Under the pieces are notes generated by a model. It saw only the letters and a list, made by a program, of their open reading frames with translations. It did no database searches and was not told where the DNA came from. A stretch of DNA of 64,000 bases from Pseudomonas sp. PH1b (GTDB taxonomy: Bacteria > Pseudomonadota > Gammaproteobacteria > Pseudomonadales > Pseudomonadaceae): contig NZ_AYMU01000015.1 in NCBI RefSeq assembly GCF_000633395.1, positions 124,001-188,000 of the forward strand, written 5' to 3'. Below, one piece after another: positions 16,491-26,600 of the stretch. A program made the position numbers and the translations under genes. How positions within the stretch are numbered: the stretch's first letter is position 1; every line of letters starts with the position of its first letter.

Positions 16491-17393
16491 TCAGGATTTG
16501 CAGCTGGCGACCGCGCACTGGTTGCGGCCCAGGACTGTGGTCCAGCGCTCCGACAGAATGACCCCACCCAGGGTCAGCAGGCCGCCTACCAGATGGAACC
16601 ACGCCAGTTGCTCATGCAGTACCACCGCGGCAATCAGCGCCGTGATCAGTGGCAGCAGATTGAAAAACAGCGTGGTCCGGCTTGGTCCCAGGCGTGCCAC
16701 CGCCTGCATCCAGGCCAGGGGCGCGAGCATCGAGGCCAGCAGGCAGGCATAGAGCACCAGCGGGATGTTCTGCAGGTTCGGCCCGACCTTGGGCGAGGCG
16801 AGGAACAACGGCAGCAGCACCAGTACCGCCACCAGCACCTGCAGGTACAGCAGCACCAGCGGCGGCAGGCGCAGTTGCCACTTCTTCAACAGGGTGCTGT
16901 AGATCGCGTAGGCCAGGGTGGCCACCAGCATCATCGCGTCCCCCAGGTTGACTCCATGCTGCAGCAGGGCGGCCAGGCTGCCGGAAGACACCACCACCAG
17001 CACGCCGGCGAAGGACAGCACCGCGCCCACCAGGGCTCCGGCAGTCAGGCGCTGGCCGAGGGCGGCGATGGCCATGGCCAGGGACATCAACGGCATCAGG
17101 GACAGGATGATGCCCATGTTGGTGGCTGAGGTCAGGGTCGCGGCGTAGTAGGCCAGGCTCTGGTACACCGCCATGCCGAGTACGCCAAGGATGAAGATCC
17201 GCCCCAGGTTGGGACGGATCACCGACCAGTGGCGGATCACCGGCCTGAGCATGAAAGGGGTGAACAGCAGGCCCGCCAGCAACCAGCGATAGAAGCCGAT
17301 CTCCGCGGGAAAGATGGCGCCCACGGCGAGTTTGTTGATCACGGTATTGCCGGCCCAGATGAAGATGGCCAGCAGGGGATAAGCGTATTGCAT
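16491..17393 (-). CDS. EamA-family (drug/metabolite) transporter
   Basis: 300 residues with ten predicted membrane segments in two EamA repeats; the first begins IFIWAGNTVINKLAV and the second around GVNLGDAMMLVATLAYAIYSTLLKKW. Such proteins export amino acids, purines or other metabolites. It is divergent from an AraC-type regulator gene with a 95-bp spacer, suggesting local regulation. The cargo cannot be read. Confidence 0.88.
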   Translation of the reverse strand: MQYAYPLLAIFIWAGNTVINKLAVGAIFPAEIGFYRWLLAGLLFTPFMLRPVIRHWSVIRPNLGRIFILGVLGMAVYQSLAYYAATLTSATNMGIILSLMPLMSLAMAIAALGQRLTAGALVGAVLSFAGVLVVVSSGSLAALLQHGVNLGDAMMLVATLAYAIYSTLLKKWQLRLPPLVLLYLQVLVAVLVLLPLFLASPKVGPNLQNIPLVLYACLLASMLAPLAWMQAVARLGPSRTTLFFNLLPLITALIAAVVLHEQLAWFHLVGGLLTLGGVILSERWTTVLGRNQCAVASCKS

Positions 17394-17488
17394 GGAAACA
17401 ACCAGAAAGTTGATGAGGGCTGATTATCCCCTGTCCGGATCAATGCCTATACTGCGATCCAGACAACCCGCCCTTGCATCCGGACAGC

Positions 17489-18277
17489 ATGAGCAAAAAA
17501 CACATCGATCTCCTGGATTTCCACGGGCTGCCTGCGCCGGTGTACTTCCGCTATGCCGACTTCGCCGCCCACAGCCATGCCCTGGAGCACCGCCATCCCT
17601 GGGGCTGCCTGGAGTATTCGGCCCATGGCGTGATGCACATGGAAATTGCCGGGCAGCGCTTCATGTCGCCGCCGCAATACGCGATCTGGGTACCGCCGTA
17701 CACCGCCCACAGTTTCTACACCCCGCAGCCGATCAACTACCGCGCAGTGCTGCTGGCGCCGGACCTCTGCCAGGGATTGCCGCAGCAGGGCAGTACCTTG
17801 GCCATCAGCGACATTCTCAAGGCGATCCTCAAGGATTTTGCCGCCCGCGACGTACAGGTTCCCGAGGGCGCGGCCGACTTGCGTCTGGCCCAGGTGCTGC
17901 TGGATCAACTGCGCCAGGCGCCGGTGCATACCTGCTACCTGCCGTACGCCAGCAGCCCTGACCTGGCCCGGGTGCTCCAGGCCCTGCAGGATGACCCCGG
18001 CAACAGTCAGCCCCTGGCGCATTGGGCACAGCAGGCTCACGTCAGCGAGCGCACCCTGGCCCGGCAATTCGTTCGTGAGCTGGGCATGAGCTTCGGCGAG
18101 TGGCGCCAGCGCCAGCGCTTTCTGGCTGCGATCGAGGCCCTGGAACGTGCACGCAGCGTCCAGGAAATCGCCTTTGACATGGGCTACAGCAGCGCCTCGG
18201 CGTTTATCGCGATGTTCCAGCGCCAGGCAGGCTGCACCCCGGAGCAATACCGCCGGGCCAGCCTGCAGAACAGGTGA
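17489..18277 (+). CDS. AraC-family transcriptional regulator
   Basis: About 262 residues from the ATG (MSKKHIDLLDF); a TTG 15 bp upstream is in frame. The N-terminal cupin domain carries HSHALEHRHPWGCLEYS and YAIWVPPYTAHSF. The C-terminal DNA-binding domain has two helix-turn-helix motifs, LAHWAQQAHVSERTLARQF and VQEIAFDMGYSSASAFIAMF. The architecture is that of cupin-AraC repressors/activators of adjacent transporters; here it probably controls the divergent EamA gene. Confidence 0.88.
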   Translation: MSKKHIDLLDFHGLPAPVYFRYADFAAHSHALEHRHPWGCLEYSAHGVMHMEIAGQRFMSPPQYAIWVPPYTAHSFYTPQPINYRAVLLAPDLCQGLPQQGSTLAISDILKAILKDFAARDVQVPEGAADLRLAQVLLDQLRQAPVHTCYLPYASSPDLARVLQALQDDPGNSQPLAHWAQQAHVSERTLARQFVRELGMSFGEWRQRQRFLAAIEALERARSVQEIAFDMGYSSASAFIAMFQRQAGCTPEQYRRASLQNR

Positions 18278-18348
18278 AGGTGTAACAGGCTTTGTCTACA
18301 CTGCGCAGGAGGCCGTGCCCGTCGGTGCGGTGACCAGGAGAAAACTCC

Positions 18349-18648
18349 ATGAAGATGTTGCGTATCCCTTTGTTGATGGTGGGCCTGCTGCTCTGCTCCC
18401 AAGGTTTTGCCGCCACTGCCCAGCAAAACAAGATGACCACCTGTAACGCCGAGGCTACCGCCAAGACCCTCAAGGGCGACGAGCGCAAGGCCTTCATGAG
18501 CACCTGCCTCAAGGCGGCTCCGGCCGCTGCCGCGACACCTTCCACCCCTCAGGAAAGAATGAAATCGTGCAACGCCACCGCCACCACCCAGGCCCTCAAA
18601 GGCGATGCGCGCAAGGCGTTCATGAGTGATTGCCTGAAGAAAAAGTGA
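18349..18648 (+). CDS. psiF: PsiF family protein (phosphate-starvation-inducible)
   Basis: 99 residues: signal peptide ending GFAATA, then two PsiF repeats of about 30 residues (KMTTCNAEATAKTLKGDERK... and RMKSCNATATTQALKGDARK...), each with a pair of cysteines. E. coli psiF is under PhoB control; no good Pho box is seen immediately upstream here. The molecular function is unknown. Ribosome-binding site CAGGAG lies 10 bases before the ATG. Confidence 0.88.
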   Translation: MKMLRIPLLMVGLLLCSQGFAATAQQNKMTTCNAEATAKTLKGDERKAFMSTCLKAAPAAAATPSTPQERMKSCNATATTQALKGDARKAFMSDCLKKK

Positions 18649-18891
18649 GCCTGAATCGATGGGGCCAAGGTATCCGGGCCGGTACAGGGCCTTGGTCTGC
18701 ATCGGTTTTGATGATTTCAGGATCATAAAAGTTATTTAATTTCAATGAGATAAGTCAGAAAGTTGCCATTCGTCGCTTTTTTTAATGTCATAAATTTTAC
18801 ATTTAGACTTGATTCCCTTCGAAAACAGGTGCCGGGATGCACCGCGCGGCCGCTCTAGTACTGGCGTCTGCGAATCAAGGGAATGCAAAGC
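18649..18891 (+). promoter_or_regulatory. AT-rich leader/promoter region of the two-partner secretion operon
   Basis: These 243 bp precede the tpsB gene. About 18720-18825 is strikingly AT-rich (runs such as TTTTTTTAATG and ATAAATTTTACATTTAG) against GC-rich surroundings. This is the kind of sequence that attracts MvaT/H-NS-type silencers and houses the promoter of acquired surface-protein genes. No specific -35/-10 pair is assigned. Confidence 0.45.
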
Positions 18892-20595
18892 ATGTCGCGT
18901 TTTGGCTGGTTCAGGCCTGTAGTAGCGTTTTGTGCTTTATCTGGCTCGTTGACCCTCAGCGCCGCGCCGCTGCAGACGCCGGGTGACCGAGATCTGATCC
19001 GTGATCGCCAGCAGCAGTTGCTGCAAGAACAGCAAAAGCGCCTCGACGAACTGCAGCAACTGCCGGGCAAGACCTTGCCCCCCGAACCTGCTCCGCAACC
19101 TGGCGAGCAGCGTTGCTTCACCATCAAGACCGTGGTTCTCAAAGGTGCCGACCACCTCTCGGCGGCCGACCAGGAACGCCTGGTGGCGCCCTATCGCGAC
19201 CAGTGCCTGTCGGTGGCGCAGATCAACACCCTGCTCAAGGCCATTACCCACCACTACCTGGAACGGGGCTACGTCACCACCCGCGCCTATCTGCCTGCCC
19301 AGGAGCTGGCGTCGGGGCAGTTGATCATCGTCATCGTCGAGGGCCGCCTGGAAAGCCTGGACAGCTCGGCCCTGGCCAGTTCCCGAGAGTTGGCCATGGC
19401 CTTTCCCGGGGCCACCGGCGAGGTGCTGAACCTGCGGGAGCTGGAACAGTTGGTGGATCAGCTGAGCCGCCTGCCTTCGCGTCAGGTCGAGTTGGAGCTG
19501 GCCCCGGGGGAGAAACTGGGCGACAGCCGCGTCGGCCTCAAGGGCCAGCGTCTGAAGCCGTGGCGGGTGTCGGCGACGCGCAACAACGATGGCGATAAAA
19601 GCACCGGCGAGCAGCAGATGGGCGTCGGCCTGGATTGGGACAGCCCCCTGGGGCTGGCGGACCAGTTGAGCCTGCGGGCCAACCAGGATGCGGTCAGCGA
19701 CCGCTGGCGCCACTCCGACAACCAGAGCCTCTACTACAGCTTGCCCTGGGGCTGGTGGACCTTCAATTACAGCTACAGCCAGAGCTACTACCGCACCCGC
19801 AACGATGTCACGGGCTTCAAGTTCGACATGGACGGCGTGAGCAAGAACCAGCAACTGCGCGCCGAACGGGTGCTGCACCGCGACAACCTGAGCAAGACCG
19901 GCATGAGCCTGGGCCTCAGCCACCTGCGCACGCGCAACTACATCGATGACAACCTGATCGATGTCTCCAGCAACCGGATCACCGAAACCCAACTGGGCTT
20001 CAATCACGGACGCCGCATCGGCAACGCCCTGGTCAACGCCGACATTGGCTGGCAACAAGGCATCGGCGCACTGGATGCCCAGGCCAGCGGCCACCCCCAG
20101 GGCAGCGAGCCGGTGTCGCGCTACAACAAATACAGCCTGACCCTGAGCTACCTGCAGCCGTTGCGGCTGTGGGGCGAGAACTTCAGTTTCGACAGCCTGG
20201 CCACCGGCCAGCGCAGTGAGGATGTGCTGTTCAGCCCCCAGCGGATCAGTCTGGGCGGGCTCAATTCGGTTCGTGGCTTCCAGGACCAGAGCCTGTCCGG
20301 CAACAGCGGTGGCTACTGGCGCAATCAGCTGCGCTGGCGCCGTGCGGTGACCTGGCCGGTGCTGCAGCCGTTCCTCCAGGAATACGGCATGGCGTTCGCC
20401 TATGACGTTGGCGTGATCAAGGCCGATCGCTACAACCATGACGCCAGGGGCCGGATGACCGGCAACGCTTTCGAACTCAATACCCGCGGCCAGTACCTGG
20501 CCGCGTCTGTCAGTTTCGCGCGCTCCCTGGAGCGACCGGCAATCATCGAGCGGCGAGAACATCCGGTGTACTTCCGGGTAGACCTGTTCTTCTGA
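18892..20595 (+). CDS. TpsB outer-membrane transporter (ShlB/FhaC/HecB family)
   Basis: 567 residues from the ATG at 18892, which has AAGGGA nine bases upstream; an ATG at 18883 abuts that sequence and is less likely. Signal peptide, a Gln-rich linker helix (RDRQQQLLQEQQKRLDELQQ), POTRA domains (CFTIKTVVLKG... and GYVTTRAYLPAQ...), then the Omp85-type beta-barrel. The conserved loop-6 region reads RISLGGLNSVRGFQDQSLSG and the C-terminal strand ends in aromatic FRVDLFF. It recognises and secretes the TpsA encoded 20 bp downstream. Length is normal for the family. Confidence 0.95.
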   Translation: MSRFGWFRPVVAFCALSGSLTLSAAPLQTPGDRDLIRDRQQQLLQEQQKRLDELQQLPGKTLPPEPAPQPGEQRCFTIKTVVLKGADHLSAADQERLVAPYRDQCLSVAQINTLLKAITHHYLERGYVTTRAYLPAQELASGQLIIVIVEGRLESLDSSALASSRELAMAFPGATGEVLNLRELEQLVDQLSRLPSRQVELELAPGEKLGDSRVGLKGQRLKPWRVSATRNNDGDKSTGEQQMGVGLDWDSPLGLADQLSLRANQDAVSDRWRHSDNQSLYYSLPWGWWTFNYSYSQSYYRTRNDVTGFKFDMDGVSKNQQLRAERVLHRDNLSKTGMSLGLSHLRTRNYIDDNLIDVSSNRITETQLGFNHGRRIGNALVNADIGWQQGIGALDAQASGHPQGSEPVSRYNKYSLTLSYLQPLRLWGENFSFDSLATGQRSEDVLFSPQRISLGGLNSVRGFQDQSLSGNSGGYWRNQLRWRRAVTWPVLQPFLQEYGMAFAYDVGVIKADRYNHDARGRMTGNAFELNTRGQYLAASVSFARSLERPAIIERREHPVYFRVDLFF

Positions 20596-20615
20596 CCTGA
20601 CTCAAACGTTATTGG

Positions 20616-23600
20616 ATGGATGATTCGCATATGGACGTACGCAAGCCTTTTGCCCAATGCATTGCCCTGTCGCTGTCGGGGATCCTGCTGCTCAATCCGA
20701 TCGTCAGCGTCGCTGCCGGCCTGACCCTGGACCCGGCGGCCGGGGGCAATGCCAGCATTGGTGCCGCGGGCAACGGCGTCCCCGTGGTCAATATCAACGG
20801 GGCCAACGGCAGTGGCCTGTCCCATAACAAATTCAGCGAATACAACGTCGGCAGCAATGGCCTGATCCTCAACAATGGCACCGGCCCCACCCAGAACACC
20901 CAGCTGGGTGGCTACATCCTCGGCAACCCCAATCTCAAGGGCACGGCGGCCCAGGTGATCCTCAACGAAGTCACCGGCAGCAACCGCAGCAAGCTGGCGG
21001 GCTTTACCGAAGTCGCGGGCCAGTCGGCCCGGGTGATCGTCGCCAACCCCCATGGCATCACCTGCAACGGTTGTGGCTTCATCAACACCCCGCGAGCCAC
21101 CCTGACCACCGGCAAGCCGGTGATCGAGGGGCAGAAGCTCGATCGCTTCCAGGTGGATGGTGGCGATATCAGCATCGAGGGCGCGGGGCTCAATGCGAGC
21201 AATATCGACCAGTTCGACCTGATCACCCGCAGCACCCAGCTCAATGCCAACCTCTACGCCAAGAAGCTCAACGTCATTACCGGACGCAACGACGTCAAGG
21301 CCGACGATCTGACGGTCACTGCCCGTGATGACGACGCCAGCGCCAAGCCGGCCCTGGCCATCGACAGTTCGGCCCTGGGAGGCATGTACGCCGGGGCGAT
21401 TCGCCTGGTGGGCACGGAGAAAGGCGTCGGCGTGAACGTCTCCGGGGAAATGGCCGCCAGCACCGGCGACATCCAGATCGATGCCAACGGCAGGGTCACA
21501 GTGGCGAACATGGGCGCCAACCAGGCGATCGCGATCAAGGCCCAGAGCATCGACGTGCAAGGCAAGGCCTATGCCGGTACCGACGCGACGCTGCAGGCCC
21601 AGGAGCAGATCAAGGTCCAGACCAGCCTCGCGGCCCGTGATCAGGTGCGGGTGGTGGAGGCCGCCCAGGTGGTCAACCACGGCATCATCGAGGCCGGGGT
21701 CAACAGCGACAACAGCCGCAATGACCACGGCGAGGTCAAGCTGACCGCCGACCATCTGGAGAACCGTGGCAATGTACTGGCCAGCCGCAACCTGGAACTG
21801 ACCGCACGCCAGACCCTGAACAACCAGAATGGCGTGATCCAGGGGCCCAAGGTCGAGGTCAAGACCGCGCGCCTGGTCAACCAGGGCGCGCAGGCCCGGG
21901 TCCTGGCGCAGAACGAGCTGCTACTCAACACCCCAGCGATCGCCAACCTCGACGGCCTGATCCGTTTCGGCGATCGCCAGGCCGCGACTTTGTCCCTCGA
22001 CACCTTCAACAACAACGGCGGACGCCTTGAAGTGGCCGGGGCCGACCTGACCCTCAACGCCCGCGAGGTGAGCAACCAGAAAGGTTCGATGATCGCCGAC
22101 CAGGTGGAGATCCGCGCCGATCGCCTGGACAACCAGCAAGGCCTGATCGGATCCAGCCAGGGCCGCGCCACCTTCAAGGTCAGCGAGCAGTTGAACAACA
22201 ACGGCGGTCAGTTGCAGGCCCAGACCCTGCTGGAGACCGAGGGCGGGGAACTGCTCAACCAGGGCGGCAAGCTGCTGGCGGACCAGATCAAGGTCACCGG
22301 CAAGCGCCTGGACAACAGCCAGAAGGGCCTGATCAGCGCCGAGCAGGGCGCCCTGCAAGTGAGCCTCGATCAGGACCTGATCAATGCCGGTGGCAAGCTC
22401 CAGGCCACTTCGCTCCTCAACCTCAAGGCTGCCAGCGTGGACAACCGCGGCGGCACCCTGGTCGCCCCGCAACTGACCCTCAACAGCGCCGGCAAGCTCG
22501 GCAACCAGGGCGGCACCCTCACCGCCGACAGCCTGGAACTGCACAGCGCAGACATCGACAACCAGGGCGGCCTGCTGCAAGGCAAGAACAACCTGCTGCT
22601 GGAAGCCCGGGACCTGGCCAACAACCAGGGCCAGGTCATCGGCAACGCACTGACCGCCAACCTCGACAGCCTCAGCCAGAACCAGGCCGGGGTGCTCAGT
22701 GCCGAGACCGGCAAGCTGACGCTGACGGTCAAGCAGCACCTGAACAACGCCCTGGGCCACCTGCAGGCCAAGGCGGGCGACGTGCAGATCGTTTCGGGCA
22801 GCCTGAACAACCAGGGCGGTGTGGTGGTGGGCAACCAGCTGCAGCTGACCAACAGCGGCCTGCTAGACAACCGTGGCGGGCAACTGGCCGCGGATCGGCT
22901 GACCGTCACCACCCAACGCCTGGACAACCAGGCGTCGGGCCTGCTGGCAGCCGGCAGCGATGGCCTGCAGTTGACCTTGACGGCCGACGGCACAGCGCCG
23001 GGGCAACTGCTCAACAACCAGGGGCACCTGCAAAGCGACGGGCATCTGCAGATCGACGGTGGTCAGTTGAACAACAGCGGCGGCGTGCTGCTGGGCCGCA
23101 GCATCGGCATCGATGCCGCCGGCCTCGACAACAGCACCAAGGGGGCGGTGGTGGCCAGCCAGGGAGTGCTGGAACTGAACCTCAACCACGGCGCACTGAA
23201 CAACAACGCCGGGGTCATCGACGCCGGTGACCAGGCGCTGCGAGTGACCCGGGGCGGGCAACTGGACAACCAGGGCGGCACCCTCAAGGGCAAACGCCTG
23301 GAGGTGGCGGGCACGGCCCTGGATAACCGCCAGGGGCAACTGTTGGCCGGCAGCGATGGCTTGAACCTGGTGGCCGGCGGCCTGAATAACGCCGCCGGGC
23401 TGATCCTGGCCAAGGACAGCCACGGCGAAGTGGCGCTGGGCCAAGGCACCCTGGATAACCGTGGCGGCACCCTCCAGGGCGCGACCCTGGGGATCACCGC
23501 CGGGGCTGTGGATAACAGTGCCCTGAACGGCAAGGCCGGGCTGATCAGCAGCCAGGCCGGAGCGCTCAAACTGGTGGTCGACCGCCTTACCAACCAGGCT

Positions 23601-26600
23601 GGCAAGCTCTACACCAATGGCCTGCTCAGCAGCACCGGGCAGACCCTGGACAACCGCCTTGGCGGTGAAATCAGCGCCCAGCAGCTGGACTTGAACGTCG
23701 CGGCCAACCTCTACAACCAGGGCGGCCTGGTGGAGTCGGCCGGCTCGTTGCTGCTGGTGGGCGGCAACCTCGACAACAGTGCCGGGGGCCGGGTCCGTGC
23801 GTTGGGCGGCGAGCAAAGCCGGATCAGCCTCGGCGGCGTCCTCAACAACCAGGGCGGCACCCTGGCCCTGGGCTCCAGCGCCTTTGCCCTGAATGCCGCA
23901 CAGCTGAACAACATCGGCGGCGGCATCGAACATGCCGGCGGCGGCCTGTTCAAGCTCGACCTGGGCACACTGTCCGGCTACCAGGGACGGATCACCGGCC
24001 TCGGCCGAGGCGACTGGGATGTGGCGGTGGTGGATCGCAGCGGGCTGATGCAACTCAACGGTGCGCTGGACCTGAGCACCGGGGGCGACCTCAACCTGAG
24101 CGCCGGCGACCGCATCGCCAGCGCCACGGGCCTGCGAGTGGGCGCGAGCACCCTGAACAATGCCGGGGAACTGGCCACTGACGGCTACCTGACCCTGGAC
24201 CTGGGGGGCAACCTGAACAACAGCGGCCTGCTGTCGTCCCGAGGCAAGCTGACGGTCGGCGCCACCGACCTGAACCAGAATGGCGGACGTATCGCCAGCG
24301 GCGGTGACAGCGAACTCAACCTGCGCGGCACCCTGGACAACCTGGGGCGGCTGATCGCCAGCCAGAACCTCAATGTCTCGGCGGCGCAGATCAACAACCG
24401 CGGCACCCTCGGGGCGCTGGGGCAGATGCAACTGCGCTCCAGCAACGGCATCACCACCTCGGCCGACACCCTGATCTACAGCGGCGCCGACATGCTCCTG
24501 CGGGCCAACGGCCTGGCCAACAGCTACGGCGACATCTACAGCGCCGGCAACCTCAGCTTCGCCGCCCTCGACGGCGGCCGTGCGGCCCTGCTCAGCAACC
24601 GCTCCGGGACCATCGAGAGCGAGGGCGACATGAACCTCAACGTGGCGTCGCTGCAAAACGCCATGGACAAGTACCAGGTCGGCGAAGTCATCACCCGGCG
24701 CAATATCGAGATCAACTGCACCGACTGCTCCGGCGATCACCACACCGCCACTTACATCGTCAACACCACTTATGAAGGCACCATGGGCGAGCACTCCGCT
24801 GGCGCGCGCCTGGTGTCCAACCGTGACCTGACCATCAATGCCGACACGGTGGAAAACGATCAGAGCCTGATCGCCGCCAACCGCGATGTCTCCATCACCG
24901 CCAACAATCTCTACAACCGTGGCCTGACCCTGGGCCAGCGGATCGAGACCGTCAGCTATCTGCTGCTGGGGGTATCCCAGGGGGCCTTCCGGGCCGCCGA
25001 GCGGGCCACGATCCAGTGGAACGCCAACAACGCCAATCGCGCGCCGGGCCAGCAGGACCCGCTGCCAACCGTGGTGACTCAGTACCCGATCTACCAACCG
25101 GGCACTCACACCGTGCTGGTACCGGGAAACCAGACCGCCTACGCCTCCACCTTGCAGGCCGGCCAGCGCCTGCACCTGCAGGTCAGCGGCACCCTCGAGA
25201 ACGGCGTGCAGAACGAGCAGAGCCGCGCCCAGCTCACCGGGCAGTCGCTGCAGAACAATCTGTCCCAGGTGGGTGGCCAGGTGATCACGGTCAACGCCCA
25301 AAGCTCGGCAGCCGCCAACCAGGTGGCCAAGGATGTACAACGCATCGAAAAAGTCGCCGCCGACGGCACGACCCAGGTCAGCTTCGTGCCAGTGGACTTC
25401 GCCGGCGTGCCTTTCGCCGCCGTGGACCCGACTTCCCTGTCGAGCTTCCGCGTGCCTCAGGGCGAGTACGGCTTGTTCGTCAAGAGCCAGAACCCCCAGG
25501 GTCGCTACCTGATCGAGACCAACCCGACCTTCACCGACCTGTCGCGCTTCATGAGCTCGGACTACATGCTCGGCCACCTCAACTACAACACCGACCAGAC
25601 CTGGCGCCGCCTGGGTGACGGCCTGTATGAGACCCGGCTGATCCGCGATGCAGTGCTGGCCCAGACCGGCCAGCGCTTCCTGGCCGCCGGGCTGACCAGC
25701 GACTACGACCAGTATCGCTACCTGATGGACAACGCCATCGCCTCCAAGGACCAGTTGAACCTCAGTGTCGGGGTCTCCCTGACCGCGGCGCAGGTGGCTT
25801 CGCTGACCCATGACATCGTGTGGATGGAAACCCGCGAGGTGCAGGGCGAGAAGGTACTGGTGCCGGTGCTGTACCTGGCCCAGGCGGAAACCCGCAACCT
25901 GCGCGGCGGCAGCCTGGTGCAGGGGCGCGACATGACCCTGATCGCCGGTGGCGACCTGAGCAACGTCGGCACCCTGCGCGCCAGCAACGACCTGAGCGTG
26001 AATGCCGGCGGCAGCCTGTACCAGGGCGGCCTGATCGAAGCCAACGAGCGGGTCAGCCTGATGGCCCAGGACAGCGTGCGCAACGCCCTGGCCGGGGAAA
26101 TCCGCGGCAACCAGGTCAGCGTCACCTCGATCAAGGGCGACATCATCAACGACCGCACGGCGGTGGCCGTGGGCTATGGCTCGGGCAACCGCACCATCCT
26201 CGACCAGGGCAGCCAGATCACCGCGCGCCAGCAGCTGGACCTCAGTGCCGGCCGCGACCTGAGCAACCTCGGCCAACTCGCCAGTGCCGGTGATGCCAAG
26301 CTCAGTGCCGGTCGCGACATCGACTTGCTGGCGGTGCAGGATCACACCTTCACCCAGAGCGCGATCCGTCGCGGCCTGGTGACCCACGACACGGTGCAGA
26401 CCCTGGGCTCCAGCGTGACCACCGGCGGCAACCTGGAACTCAACGCCGGGCGCGACCTGGCGGTGGTGGCGAGCAAGGTCGATGCCGGCCACGACCTGTC
26501 CCTGAATGCCAAGCGCGATGTGGTCATCGCCTCGGCCCAGGACGAGCAGTCCTCGACCTTCTACCAGAAGAAGAAAGGCTCCTGGGGCAAGAGCAAGACC

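Noticed and set aside
18278..18348. Pho box in front of psiF.
   Set aside because: The best candidate has only about 4 of 7 matches per half and a 12-bp rather than 11-bp period.
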